Assembly: GCF_000187245.1 (NCBI RefSeq)
Contig: NC_027866.1
Coordinates: 233,311 to 297,310, forward strand
Direction of reading: 5' to 3'
DNA: 64,000 nt
Source: Ogataea parapolymorpha DL-1
Taxonomy: Eukaryota; Ascomycota; Pichiomycetes; Pichiales; Pichiaceae
The position numbers were made by a program, and so were the translations under genes. The notes beneath the pieces are model-generated. The model saw nothing but the letters and a program-made list of their open reading frames with translations, ran no database searches and was not told the origin of the DNA. Numbering within the stretch: the first letter of the stretch is position 1; each line of letters opens with the position of its first letter. Positions 29,255 to 37,791 of the stretch are shown here, in pieces.

Positions 29255-29414
29255 TCTGTGGGTTTCCGAGTCAGCGGACCCGCGCTTTATATATCCGCAG
29301 CCTCGGAATTAGTCGCCCCCATTCTAGGCCAGATCCGCAAAAAATTGTGGGGCACCACCAAACCCGATCTGCGCTATAAAACCGGGTACTTTCTCTCTGA
29401 AATCCGGTCCAAAA
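29255..29414. promoter_or_regulatory. Bidirectional promoter of XYL2 and the first SOU1-like gene
   Basis: Two TATA boxes face outwards: ATATATAAA on the minus strand at 29286-29294, and TATAAA on the plus strand at 29375-29380. Between them an inverted CCG-N6-CGG (29295-29306) fits a Zn2Cys6 dimer site, and GTGGGG at 29348-29353 fits a Mig1-type repressor site. The layout suggests co-induction by a polyol or sugar and glucose repression. These are motif readings, not demonstrated sites. Confidence 0.45.
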
Positions 29415-30224
29415 ATGCTGTTCAAGCCAGAAAACGCACACGTTAACGCTCTCTTCTCCCTCAAGGGCAAAGTCGCCTTCATCACCGGCGGCTCGCGCGG
29501 AATCGGTCTCGGCGCGGCAATCGGCCTTGCTGAGGCTGGCGCAGACATCGCCATCACGTACAACTCGTCCTCGCCAGAGGCCATGAAGGAGCTCGCAGAT
29601 AGCTTCGCACAGTACGGCGTCAGATTCAAGGCGTACAAGTGTAACGTCACCAGTAAGGCGGCCATCGAAACCACCACCCGCGAAGTTCTCGCAGACTTTG
29701 GTCGTTTGGACATTGTGGTCCCAAACGCAGGAATCTGCATTCACCAGCCGGCAGAAGACTTTTCTGAGGAAGACTTCAGAACCCAGATGTCGGTCAATTT
29801 GGACGGAGCGTACTACACGGCTCAGGCTGCTGCCAAAGTGTTCAAGGAGCAAAAGGCAGCAGGAACTTTGGACCAGGGCCGCATCGTTTTCACGGCCTCT
29901 GTTTCGTCGCTGATTGTCAACTATCCGCAAAAACAGGCCCCTTACAATGCCAGCAAGGCCGGCCTTGTCAGATTGGCCGCCTGCTTGGCCGTTGAGTGGA
30001 TCGACTTTGCCAGAGTCAACTGTGTGTCGCCAGGATACATCGACACCGATATGGTGGATGTGCACCCACCAGAGTGGAAGAAAACGTGGGGGCAGATGAT
30101 CCCTGCACAGAGAATGTGCCAGACGTACGAGCTCAAGGGTGTGTACGTGTTCCTGGCCAGCGACGCGTCGTCCTACATGACTGGCGCCGAGCTCGTTGTG
30201 GGCGGAGGCTACACCTTGACCTGA
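29415..30224 (+). CDS. Short-chain reductase, L-sorbose/L-xylulose reductase (SOU1) type, copy A
   Basis: The 269-residue product is a classical SDR. The cofactor loop is TGGSRGIGLG (residues 28-37), the NAG motif is PNAGI, and the catalytic serine lies in FTASVSSLI with YNASK as the Tyr-x-x-x-Lys. The C-terminus ends with GAELVVGGGYTLT, as in Sou1-type enzymes, which reduce L-sorbose to D-sorbitol with NADPH. L-xylulose and mannitol reductases are close relatives. It is divergent from XYL2 and about 315 bases before a second copy of the same family in tandem. The two copies differ clearly, so the duplication is old. Confidence 0.82.
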   Translation: MLFKPENAHVNALFSLKGKVAFITGGSRGIGLGAAIGLAEAGADIAITYNSSSPEAMKELADSFAQYGVRFKAYKCNVTSKAAIETTTREVLADFGRLDIVVPNAGICIHQPAEDFSEEDFRTQMSVNLDGAYYTAQAAAKVFKEQKAAGTLDQGRIVFTASVSSLIVNYPQKQAPYNASKAGLVRLAACLAVEWIDFARVNCVSPGYIDTDMVDVHPPEWKKTWGQMIPAQRMCQTYELKGVYVFLASDASSYMTGAELVVGGGYTLT

Positions 30225-30538
30225 GCGTTTCGAGGCGGTGCCAGTATAGATAGGTCGTTGGTAGCAATGTATAGCCGTTAATGCAGTCTAGAAAGCAGAA
30301 AAACACCCGTAAACCGTTATCATCTTACCCCAGAAGGGCCACCGACGCCCGCGCACGGCTTTGTCTCCGAGAAAAAATTAGGTCTCCTGCAGGTTCCCCA
30401 CCTTCTCCACTTTCTCCGAGCATGGGTGTGTCTGGGGTAAATGCAGCAAGGGCGACTGTCGCCCTCTGTCTTTGAAAAAGTCCGTTTTGCACGCTATAAA
30501 GCGGCCATCAAACGCTAACGTTTCTTCATCATTCAGCT
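30225..30538. promoter_or_regulatory. Promoter of the second SOU1-like gene, with a perfect palindrome
   Basis: A perfect inverted repeat GGGCGACTGTCGCCC with 7-base arms lies at 30450-30464. A GCTATAAA TATA box follows (TATAAA at 30495-30500), about 40 bases before the ATG. CTGGGG (30432-30437) resembles a Mig1 site. The palindrome is the strongest dyad in the cluster and may bind a dimeric regulator. No gene or RNA is seen here. Confidence 0.45.
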
Positions 30539-31348
30539 ATGCCACAGTCAATCAGAAGAGCCAACCCACCTATCACTGACTCCGTCTTCGAGATGTTCTC
30601 GATGAAGGACAGACTCGTCATTCTCACCGGCGCGTCCGGCGGCATCGCCCACGAAGTCGCTCGTGGCCTTGCAGAGGCGGGGGCCAACCTCGCGCTCTGG
30701 TACCACAAAAACCCCTCCGCAAAGACGCTGGCCGAAGAGCTGATTTCCAAATACGGAGTCAAGGCCAAAGCGTACCAGGTGGACGTGCGCCACTATGAAG
30801 AGGTCGAATCTGCCGTTGCTGCTGCGCTCGCGGACTTCGACGGCAAGCTCCACTGCATGATTGCCAACGCAGGCATCCCTGCCAAGGCCGGTGGACTGGA
30901 CCAATCTCTGGAGGCTTTCCACGACGTGGTGGACACAGACTTCAACGGAGCGTACTACTGCGCCCGTGCAGCAGGATTTGTGTTTAGAAAACAGGGCTTT
31001 GGAAGCATGATTTTCACCGCCTCCATGTCGGGCCACATCGTCAATGTGCCACAGCAGCAGGCAGCCTACAACGCTGCCAAGGCGGGCGTCATCCATCTGT
31101 CCAAGTCGCTTGCGGTTGAATGGGCCGATTTTGCCAGAGTCAACTCCGTCTCGCCAGGATACATCGACACGGCCATTTCGGGCGACTGTCCGTTCGAAAT
31201 GAAGGAGGCTTGGTTCAGGGCCATCCCTATGCACAGAGACGCCGATCCACGTGAACTCAAGGGCATCTACCTGTATCTGGCCTCGGACGCGTCCTCGTAC
31301 ACGACCGGCAGCGACTTCATTGTCGACGGCGGATTCTGCTGCCCGTAA
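30539..31348 (+). CDS. Short-chain reductase, SOU1 type, copy B
   Basis: This is a second 269-residue SDR of the same family as the upstream gene, with shared length and blocks (NFNGAYYCARAA-like, YNAAKAG, RVNSVSPGYIDTA, YLASDASSYTTGSD). The catalytic Tyr-x-x-x-Lys is YNAAK. The cofactor loop reads TGASGGIAHE, so the third glycine of the usual TGxxxGxG is replaced by alanine. That could alter cofactor fit but is tolerated in some SDRs. It probably reduces or oxidises a ketose/polyol pair related to that of copy A. Its position between copy A and a sugar permease supports a sugar-alcohol role. Confidence 0.8.
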   Translation: MPQSIRRANPPITDSVFEMFSMKDRLVILTGASGGIAHEVARGLAEAGANLALWYHKNPSAKTLAEELISKYGVKAKAYQVDVRHYEEVESAVAAALADFDGKLHCMIANAGIPAKAGGLDQSLEAFHDVVDTDFNGAYYCARAAGFVFRKQGFGSMIFTASMSGHIVNVPQQQAAYNAAKAGVIHLSKSLAVEWADFARVNSVSPGYIDTAISGDCPFEMKEAWFRAIPMHRDADPRELKGIYLYLASDASSYTTGSDFIVDGGFCCP

Positions 31349-31489
31349 ATCTCTAGTCCGCACCAGGTGCACACACACCCTGTGACGTATGGGCTTTTTC
31401 CTGCAACCCCAGGTTTTTTCCTAATGCGGAACGCAAGTGTGTAGCTATAAATATGCGTCTGAATATTGGTTTGTCCCCCAGCTCTGTAA

Positions 31490-33031
31490 ATGATTCGTCT
31501 TAACACCACCCCCATCGAGGAGATTGTCGGGCCTGCCATCGCCCAGGTGCTTCCCAAATACGAAAAACCCTGGTGGAGAACCAAACACCTGCTCGTTCTC
31601 AACTGTCTGATGCTAGTCCCACTGTTGTCGTCTGCCACCGCAGGCTACGATGGATCGCTGATGAACGGTCTGCAATCGCTGCAAGAGTGGCGGGACTTTT
31701 TTGGCAACCCGCACGGAACTATGCTTGGATTTATTAACGCAGCGCAAAATTGCGGCTGTCTGATCGCGCTGCCAACGGTCGGATGGCTCACCGACAGGAT
31801 CGGCAGAAAACCCGTTTTGATCAGCGGTCTTTTTGGAATCGTCGTCGCCACCATCATCCAAGCAACCGCCTTCACGATGGCCCAGATGATCGTGGCGCGG
31901 TTTATTGTGGGTGCCGCCGGTATGTTTGCCGTGCAGCCTGTGTCGCTGCTGACTGCTGAGCTGGCGTATCCGTCCTTCAGAGGAAAACTGACCTCGCTGT
32001 ACTGGTGTATGTGGTATCTCGGTGCCATCTTGGCGTCCTGGTCGTGTTACGGCACCTCGGGCCGCGGCGATTCGTGGGCCTGGAGAATACCCACCATCTT
32101 GCAAGCCGGCTTCCCTTGTCTCCAACTTCTCTTCATGTGGCTCGTTCCAGAGTCGCCTAGATGGCTGGTCTCCAAGGGAAGAATTTCTGAGGCTCGCGGC
32201 ATCCTCGTCAAGTACCACGCCAACGGTGACGACAAGCTGCCGCTGATCGACGTCGAAATGACAGAGATCATCCAGGCGCTCGACCTGGAGAAAGAGGCCG
32301 CCAAGTCCAGGTGGCTAGACCTTGTCAGGACGCCCGGAAACAGAAAAAGAACGTACATCGCGCTCAGCGTCGGTGTCGGTGCGCAGTGGAATGGAATCGC
32401 CGTTGTTTCGTACTACCTCACGCTTGTTCTCGACACCATCGGCATCACCTCCTCCGATATGCAGTCGCTGATCAACGGTCTGCTCCAAATTTTCAATCTC
32501 GTGGCTGCGGTGACAGGCGCCCTTGTGGTGGACAGATTCGGCCGCAGATCACTGTTTCTGTTCTCTGGCATTGGCATGCTGATTTCGTACATCATCTGGA
32601 CGGCGTGCTCTGCGAAGTTTTCTCAAACGGGCTCCAAACAGTACGGCCGTGCCGTTCTCGGGTTCATCTTTATCTATTATTTCCACTATGACATTGCGTA
32701 CACGCCGCTGCTTCTGGCGTATCCAACAGAGATCTTCCCGTACCATTTGCGTTCCAAGGGCATCACCGTTGAACTGTTTGGTGTGTACAGTGCTCTGCTG
32801 ATTGCGGCGTTCTGCAACTCGATCGCCATGGACCGCATTGGCTGGCGCTATTACATTGTGTTCTGCTGTATTCTCGGTGCTCTCGTGGTCAACACCTATG
32901 TGTTCTACCCGGAAACCAAGGGCTATTCGCTGGAAGAGATTGCGCGGGTGTTTGACGGCGAAGATACCGTTGCGCTGGTGGACGATGCCGAGTCGTTTAA
33001 GGCCAGAGCAGAGCATCACGACACCGTCTAG
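31490..33031 (+). CDS. MFS sugar transporter (Lac12/hexose-permease family)
   Basis: The 513-residue product has twelve predicted spans and the sugar-porter signatures: DRIGRKP after TM2, PESPRWL at the end of TM6, DRFGRRS after TM8 and PETKG after TM12. The N-terminus (GYDGSLMNGLQSLQEW in TM1 and its loop) is that of the fungal Lac12-like branch, which moves disaccharides, hexoses or polyols. A TATAAATA box stands at 31446-31453, and CCCCAG elements lie upstream. Position and promoter style make it the likely uptake system for the substrate of the preceding three enzymes, which is inference from clustering. Confidence 0.87.
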   Translation: MIRLNTTPIEEIVGPAIAQVLPKYEKPWWRTKHLLVLNCLMLVPLLSSATAGYDGSLMNGLQSLQEWRDFFGNPHGTMLGFINAAQNCGCLIALPTVGWLTDRIGRKPVLISGLFGIVVATIIQATAFTMAQMIVARFIVGAAGMFAVQPVSLLTAELAYPSFRGKLTSLYWCMWYLGAILASWSCYGTSGRGDSWAWRIPTILQAGFPCLQLLFMWLVPESPRWLVSKGRISEARGILVKYHANGDDKLPLIDVEMTEIIQALDLEKEAAKSRWLDLVRTPGNRKRTYIALSVGVGAQWNGIAVVSYYLTLVLDTIGITSSDMQSLINGLLQIFNLVAAVTGALVVDRFGRRSLFLFSGIGMLISYIIWTACSAKFSQTGSKQYGRAVLGFIFIYYFHYDIAYTPLLLAYPTEIFPYHLRSKGITVELFGVYSALLIAAFCNSIAMDRIGWRYYIVFCCILGALVVNTYVFYPETKGYSLEEIARVFDGEDTVALVDDAESFKARAEHHDTV

Positions 33032-33674
33032 CTATCTAGTCAATATTAGTGCCATAAGCGGAAGAAAATGGCCCATTGTGGGTCTCAGCACGGGGGCCGC
33101 GTTCAACGTGTGCACCGTGTAATTTCTTTGTATTGCCTGCAACACTTCGTGCGATTCGGGCAGCAGCCGTTGACGACTGCGGATCTTGGGGCTCAGCTTC
33201 AGCTCCAGCACGTCTCTTTCCCAGTCGCTCTCTGAAGGCCACGGTCGCGCAGAAAGAGCGCTTTTTCTTGTCTCGTTGGTTTTCAGGACGTTGAGCGCGG
33301 CCGACGTCTCCACGATTTTCGTATTGGACATTTCGTAGACGTTTCTGCTGCAGAGCGAGGAGAGCAGCTCGTAGGTGTTTTTGTTCTAAAATTAGTGGCA
33401 GCAAGAGTGTACTTACGTAGGCGGGACAGAATTTGGTGCACTGCGACACCAACGCCCCAACGTAGTAGCATTTGCACACCTCGTTGGGGGCCGTGCAGGA
33501 CAAATAACCGCTGCGCGCGCGATCGTGGCATTCTAAATAGTAACCATCGTCCTAAAGTTAGAGGTTTCGGGGAGCTCTACTTACGCAGAGTGGTCCACAG
33601 TCCAGAAACGCCTCAGCGTTGAGCAGCGCAAACGTATTGAGTGCAAGTAGCAGCACTATTAATAGACGAGCCAT
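33032..33674 (-). CDS. Secreted or surface Cys-rich protein built from three exons with two ultra-short introns
   Basis: Exon 1 is 33585-33674, exon 2 is 33417-33551 and exon 3 is 33032-33385, all joined in phase 0 to give 192 residues. Intron 1 (33552-33584) is 33 nt and intron 2 (33386-33416) is 31 nt. Both have donor GTAAGT and acceptor TTTAG, with CTCTAAC and CACTAAT branch sites. Exon 1 encodes a good signal peptide (MARLLIVLLLALNTFALLNA). Nine cysteines are concentrated from residue 26 to 87, suggesting a disulfide-stabilised ectodomain. The C-terminus ends in a weakly hydrophobic segment. The family is not recognised. Retention of intron 1 would introduce a stop. The gene is next to the sugar permease and divergent from the VHR gene. 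Confidence 0.75.
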
Positions 33675-33769
33675 AAAAAAGGGGATAAATAAAATGACTA
33701 AGAATGACTCCTTCGTCCCACCGACGCGACGACAAAAAAATAAGTCATTTTATTTTATTTCTCTTGTCT

Positions 33770-35125
33770 ATGGCGACTTCTGACGCTCGCACAGGCGCCA
33801 CCAGCGCGATCCGGAAGAAGCTCAACTTCCACGACGAGATCCTGTGGCGCAAGTTCTCGTCCCGCAGACTGCTTTTGGTCGAGTCGCTGTCTCTGAGCTC
33901 CAAAAAAGCGTGCGAACAGGATGCAGAAATCGCCGTTTGTGCACAGACCCTACAGCAGGAATTTGGGTTCCCAAGAGAGACACTGCCCGAGTTTGACAAG
34001 CTCGTGCGACTGGCGATCCAGAGTGTGCGCAGAAACAAGAAACGGTCGCAGAAACGGCTCGCTAACCGGCGGCGTGAGAAAGAGGACCGCTCCAGCACTG
34101 AGGAAACAGCAAGCCCGATATACTCTGATCTGGTCAACGAGGACGCGTTCCAAAGTGGCAACAAGTCGGACGACGCCGAGACGGAGTCCAAAACTGCCAT
34201 TTCTGCCCTTGTGGCGCCGATGCTCCACCGACCGTTCACAAGCTCGCTACGGCAGCTCAACATGGACGACGAGTTCCGTGCCGCTGCAGACCGGCTGCTG
34301 ATCAGCATCAAGAAGTCGCGCACGTGCTACGAGCTGACAAAGTCGACCGCACGCTCGTTCGAGTCGATCGAAGGGTTTGGGTCGGCGTGCATCGCGTCTG
34401 CCGTCATGTTTGTGCTCGAACGCAGCTTTGGGCATCTCTCGTTCGACTCGGTCATCTACATCCGACAGAAACTCAACAGCGACTTTGTTTTGAGCTCCAT
34501 CATCAAGGGACTGGACAACGAGTCTCTTGAAGTGGTGCAGCTGGGCGAGTTCGTGGCAGCACAGCTGTTCAAAAAACTGGTTGGAGGTTGCGTCAAGGAT
34601 TTCGGCTTCAACGAGGTGTTGTACCCGGTCGCAGACATCTTTCGCAGCATCCTGGAAAAAGACTATCCGTTCAACCCGCTGCCAAATCCCCCTATACACA
34701 AATCGTCCATCCTGTCGCGGTCCCCGTCCTCCGACACCCTAATCACCGTGGTCATCCGCTTCAACACTAAGGACCTGCGCTTCATATACCCCTCGAGCTC
34801 GTGCTCGCCGCCAACGGTGCTGGAGCTAATCACCAACTCCAAGACCGCGTTTGGCATCGTCAATAATAACCGTATCCTCAAGATCCGCAACGCAGAAACG
34901 AAAACCCTAATCAACAGCGACCAGGAACTGGAGAAATTGTTTGATGCTACTAAAAACAAGCCCAACAAGCTCATTGAGCTGGAGCTCATCTATCACAACA
35001 TGCAAGATTACCTGAATCTGAACTTCGACACCGCTTATCCGCGTCCGCAGCCTGCTCCGCCGGTGCTACATCCTCCGCTCCCGCCTTCCGACCGGCCGCC
35101 TTTCAAGTTCCAGCCGCTGCTTTAG
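33770..35125 (+). CDS. VHR1: VHR-family transcription factor (Vhr1/Vhr2 type)
   Basis: The ATG at 33770 gives 451 residues. The upstream in-frame ATG at 33704 precedes a non-conserved stretch. The N-terminal domain matches Vhr1: AIRKKLNFHDEILWRKFSSR, EQDAEIAVCAQTLQQEFGFP and VRLAIQSVRRNKKRSQKR, a basic DNA-binding region. The C-terminal part has a beta-grasp-like domain with LITVVIRFNTKDL and a proline-rich tail. In S. cerevisiae Vhr1 activates the biotin transporter gene VHT1 and BIO5 in low biotin, and Vhr2 is its paralogue. Which paralogue this corresponds to is undecided; a single pre-duplication gene is likely. Confidence 0.85.
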   Translation: MATSDARTGATSAIRKKLNFHDEILWRKFSSRRLLLVESLSLSSKKACEQDAEIAVCAQTLQQEFGFPRETLPEFDKLVRLAIQSVRRNKKRSQKRLANRRREKEDRSSTEETASPIYSDLVNEDAFQSGNKSDDAETESKTAISALVAPMLHRPFTSSLRQLNMDDEFRAAADRLLISIKKSRTCYELTKSTARSFESIEGFGSACIASAVMFVLERSFGHLSFDSVIYIRQKLNSDFVLSSIIKGLDNESLEVVQLGEFVAAQLFKKLVGGCVKDFGFNEVLYPVADIFRSILEKDYPFNPLPNPPIHKSSILSRSPSSDTLITVVIRFNTKDLRFIYPSSSCSPPTVLELITNSKTAFGIVNNNRILKIRNAETKTLINSDQELEKLFDATKNKPNKLIELELIYHNMQDYLNLNFDTAYPRPQPAPPVLHPPLPPSDRPPFKFQPLL

Positions 35126-35132
35126 AGCCAGC

Positions 35133-36290
35133 CTACGAGACTTTCATGTTGTTGATGGCCAGCACCAGCTCCTGGGCGACATGTTTTTCGTCGCCAACGG
35201 AGCGCTGTCCCGCACGCGACCCGTCGGGCTGGTCCTGCTCGTTCTCCTTTTCATCCAGCTGCCTTTTCTCCATGTTTTTGCGCTTCTTGATGTTGTGGCT
35301 CTTCACCACCAGTTTTGGCAGCTTGTCGAACCGCACCACGAGACTGCGGCCCTGGAACCGTGCGCCGTGGAATTTTTCGATCAGCTCGACCGAGTCCTCC
35401 AGACTTGTCGTTTGCGCGATCGCAAACCCCTTCGAGACCCCGCTGGGCTGCGTCTTGAGATACAGCTGGACGATCTTGGGCCGTCCCGAGTTCAGGAAGT
35501 TCAGCACAGATAGATACGTCGCGTGGAACGGGATGTTGCCGACAAATAGCCGCGTTGGACTGACGTACTTTGCCGCGGTGTACTGGACGAGCTGTTCGGC
35601 AGGCCGGTCGTTGTCGTCGACAGAGGACTCGGACTCGGACGCAGAGCCGTCCTCGTCGAAGTCCGGGTTCAGGATCGAAGAATAATTGTTGCCCAGCTCC
35701 ACGCGCTGCCTGGTCTTACCGGGGTATTTTTTTGGGGAGCGGTACGCGCGTGGCTGGTGATTGTGTGGAGGGGCAGCAGTTGTGGCGGGCGCGGGTTCGA
35801 CGTAGGGAAACGACACAGATCTCTGTCTGGGAACGGGCATTCCGTACGTATAGTAGGGGATGAAGGGCGCCACGCCGGGCACAGGCGCCATCGGGGCCGG
35901 CACAGGCTCGATTGTGGGGAAGAACGGAGCAACACCTTGTTTAGCAGGAATCTGTGGCTGATACGCACTGAGCATATGGCACTGCAAAACCACGCTGTAG
36001 TACTCGTACCCGTCCAGCCGGCTCGCGATCCTCGCCGCCGTTTCGTAGTCGTCCATCCCCAGCGACGCTACAGACAGCCCGTTGGTATGCATCTCGTAGA
36101 TCTGGACGCTTCCGATAGCGTCAAGGTCGATCGCGAGCGGTTCCAGCAGCTCTTCCAGGTCGACTCTGGTCATGGTGCGCGGCAGGTTCAGCACGTTGAC
36201 GATATATTGCGGATCAGGGGCCTGTGGACGGTAGGGGTGGGGGGCGGTCAACAATCCCCCTGCCGGTTTCTGATCTGGATTCTGGGACAT
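35133..36290 (-). CDS. RRM RNA-binding protein, otherwise unassigned
   Basis: The 385-residue product has two RRM-like units. The first covers residues about 28-108 (YIVNVLNLPRTMTRVDLEELL as its first strand and helix). The second covers about 255-330 (RLFVGNIPFHATYLSVLNFL, KGFAIAQTTSLEDSVELI, GRSLVVRFDK). They are separated by a Pro-rich, low-complexity linker with an acidic serine patch. The C-terminus is lysine-rich. The second RRM has a good RNP2 (LFVGNI) but a weak RNP1. It could be a cytoplasmic mRNA-binding protein. I cannot place it with a named yeast gene. It is convergent with the VHR gene, with only 7 bases between stops. Confidence 0.82.
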   Translation of the reverse strand: MSQNPDQKPAGGLLTAPHPYRPQAPDPQYIVNVLNLPRTMTRVDLEELLEPLAIDLDAIGSVQIYEMHTNGLSVASLGMDDYETAARIASRLDGYEYYSVVLQCHMLSAYQPQIPAKQGVAPFFPTIEPVPAPMAPVPGVAPFIPYYTYGMPVPRQRSVSFPYVEPAPATTAAPPHNHQPRAYRSPKKYPGKTRQRVELGNNYSSILNPDFDEDGSASESESSVDDNDRPAEQLVQYTAAKYVSPTRLFVGNIPFHATYLSVLNFLNSGRPKIVQLYLKTQPSGVSKGFAIAQTTSLEDSVELIEKFHGARFQGRSLVVRFDKLPKLVVKSHNIKKRKNMEKRQLDEKENEQDQPDGSRAGQRSVGDEKHVAQELVLAINNMKVS

Positions 36291-36576
36291 CGCAAAGGTG
36301 CCAATTATCAGAGGGAGGTGCGTATGGGCAAGATCTGGTTATGATGCGGAGTTGAGCAAAATAACTTTACGCAAATTTGCTTTGGAGCCTCCCGTGGATG
36401 TCACCTTCTACTCAAAACTCTTCTGATATCTACACTTTATAAATTGAGCTGCTCTTCACAATAGCGAACAATAGATTCCATGCACAACGGTCGCGAACGC
36501 AAGAGAGCGCACTCCTCGCACCGCACACCGCACACCTGTGTATATCTACGCTTACACTCTGTCTATGTTACAACCG

Positions 36577-37143
36577 TCACTTGCGCCACTTCTTCTTGCC
36601 GTTCTTGAACCCCTGCGGCTGGCGGGGCTTCTCCTGTCTGAATCCGAGGTCTCTGGCAAGCGCCGAGTCCAGCGAAATGCCGAACTTGTGGATCCGCTTG
36701 AGACTGGCCTCCAGCTGTGCAATGTCCTCCTCGTTGCCGAACTTTCTTGCCCGGGCAATCTTCTTGTTCAGCAGCTCGATCGCCGCCTGTTTCAGTTCCT
36801 CTGGATTGAGGTTTTTCTTCTCCTCCCTGGCGGTTTCTGGCGTTTCCTTGGAGTCTGGGGCCGTGGCAGTCTGTGGCGGTTTTTCGGCTTCGGCAGCCGT
36901 CTTTTCAGCGGCAGGCTCCTGCTTCTGCTCCTCGGGCTTTGTGTCTACCGGCTGCGGCTCCTGTTCTGGCGCCGGCTCGTCCTTTCTCGCTCCAGACTCC
37001 TCTCCCGCGTCGAGTTGGGCCTCGATCTTGTCAGACTCCTCCAAACGCCCAATCAGGTCTGCCTTGACCCCGTTGGTCGGCAGACCCCTTTGCTTGAGCA
37101 GTTCCTTGAGCTGAGGCACCGTTTGACTTGCGTAGGCGGCCAT
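36577..37143 (-). CDS. THO1: SAP-domain mRNA-export factor Tho1
   Basis: The 188-residue product starts with a SAP domain (residues 8-41: VPQLKELLKQRGLPTNGVKADLIGRL, split here by reading). An acidic Glu/Pro/Ala-rich middle follows. The C-terminal part is basic, with KKIARARKFGNEEDIAQLEASLKR and an RKFG motif that recurs in Tho1/SARNP proteins. The C-terminus ends in KNGKKKWRK. Tho1 binds nucleic acid and works with the THO/TREX system in mRNP assembly in the nucleus. Length is near that of S. cerevisiae Tho1 (218). The promoter is shared with TMA22, only 105 bases between the two starts. Confidence 0.9.
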   Translation of the reverse strand: MAAYASQTVPQLKELLKQRGLPTNGVKADLIGRLEESDKIEAQLDAGEESGARKDEPAPEQEPQPVDTKPEEQKQEPAAEKTAAEAEKPPQTATAPDSKETPETAREEKKNLNPEELKQAAIELLNKKIARARKFGNEEDIAQLEASLKRIHKFGISLDSALARDLGFRQEKPRQPQGFKNGKKKWRK

Positions 37144-37248
37144 TTCTTATATTTTGTGCAACGCGATGGTAAACAATTTTTACAGCAATTCGAAATTCAC
37201 AAGAGCACAGCCGTGAAGAAAAAAAATCATTTTATTTCCTATATATCC

Positions 37249-37791
37249 ATGAGCGCTGTGACTCCTGTGCAGGTCAAATATTGCGGCGTGTGCAGCTTCC
37301 CGGTGGAGTTCTGCGAGTTTGGCAAGAAGTTCAAGAAATGTAAGGCCTGGCTCGAGGAAGACGACCCGGAGCTCTACAAGAGACTGTACTCTGAAAGCGC
37401 GCACAACTCGTCGCTGTCATCTGAAAAAGAGGCCAAGATCTCTGAGTCGCTCGCCAAGATGCAGCTCAAAGAGGAGCGCAAGCTGGAGCGCGAGCTTCAG
37501 TCGCTTAAAAGCTCAAAGGTGCTGATAAAGCGGATCCAGCGCACAAAACACAAGCACGTTATTGCCATCGCAGGTCTCGAGGTTTTCGACGTGGACATGA
37601 AGAAGATGGCCAAGACATTTGCGTCGAAGTTTGCCACGGGCGCGTCGGTTACAAAGAATGCCGAGAAGAAAGACGAGGTGGTGATCCAGGGAGACGTGGG
37701 GGACGAGGTGGAAACGTACATTCTGGGGCTTTTGAAGGAGAAGGGTCTAGAAGACGTCAAGGTCGAGCAGGTGAGCGAGAAAAGGAAGTGA
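37249..37791 (+). CDS. TMA22: Translation recycling factor Tma22 (DENR)
   Basis: Starting at the ATG at 37249, the product is 180 residues (198 in S. cerevisiae). The N-terminal zinc-binding part has VKYCGVCSFPVEFCEFGKKF with the conserved cysteines. The C-terminal SUI1/eIF1-like domain spans about residues 90-175 (KVLIKRIQRTKHKHVIAIAGLE, then DMKKMAKTFASKFATGASV). Tma22 pairs with Tma20 (MCT-1) and removes tRNA from 40S subunits after termination. The much longer upstream frame runs through the THO1 antisense and is not real. The promoter is shared with THO1. Confidence 0.94.
   Translation: MSAVTPVQVKYCGVCSFPVEFCEFGKKFKKCKAWLEEDDPELYKRLYSESAHNSSLSSEKEAKISESLAKMQLKEERKLERELQSLKSSKVLIKRIQRTKHKHVIAIAGLEVFDVDMKKMAKTFASKFATGASVTKNAEKKDEVVIQGDVGDEVETYILGLLKEKGLEDVKVEQVSEKRK

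Noticed and set aside
36538..37248. N-terminal extension of TMA22 in frame
   Set aside because: It is antisense to THO1 and hydrophobic in an unconvincing way; the DENR family starts near the ATG at 37249.
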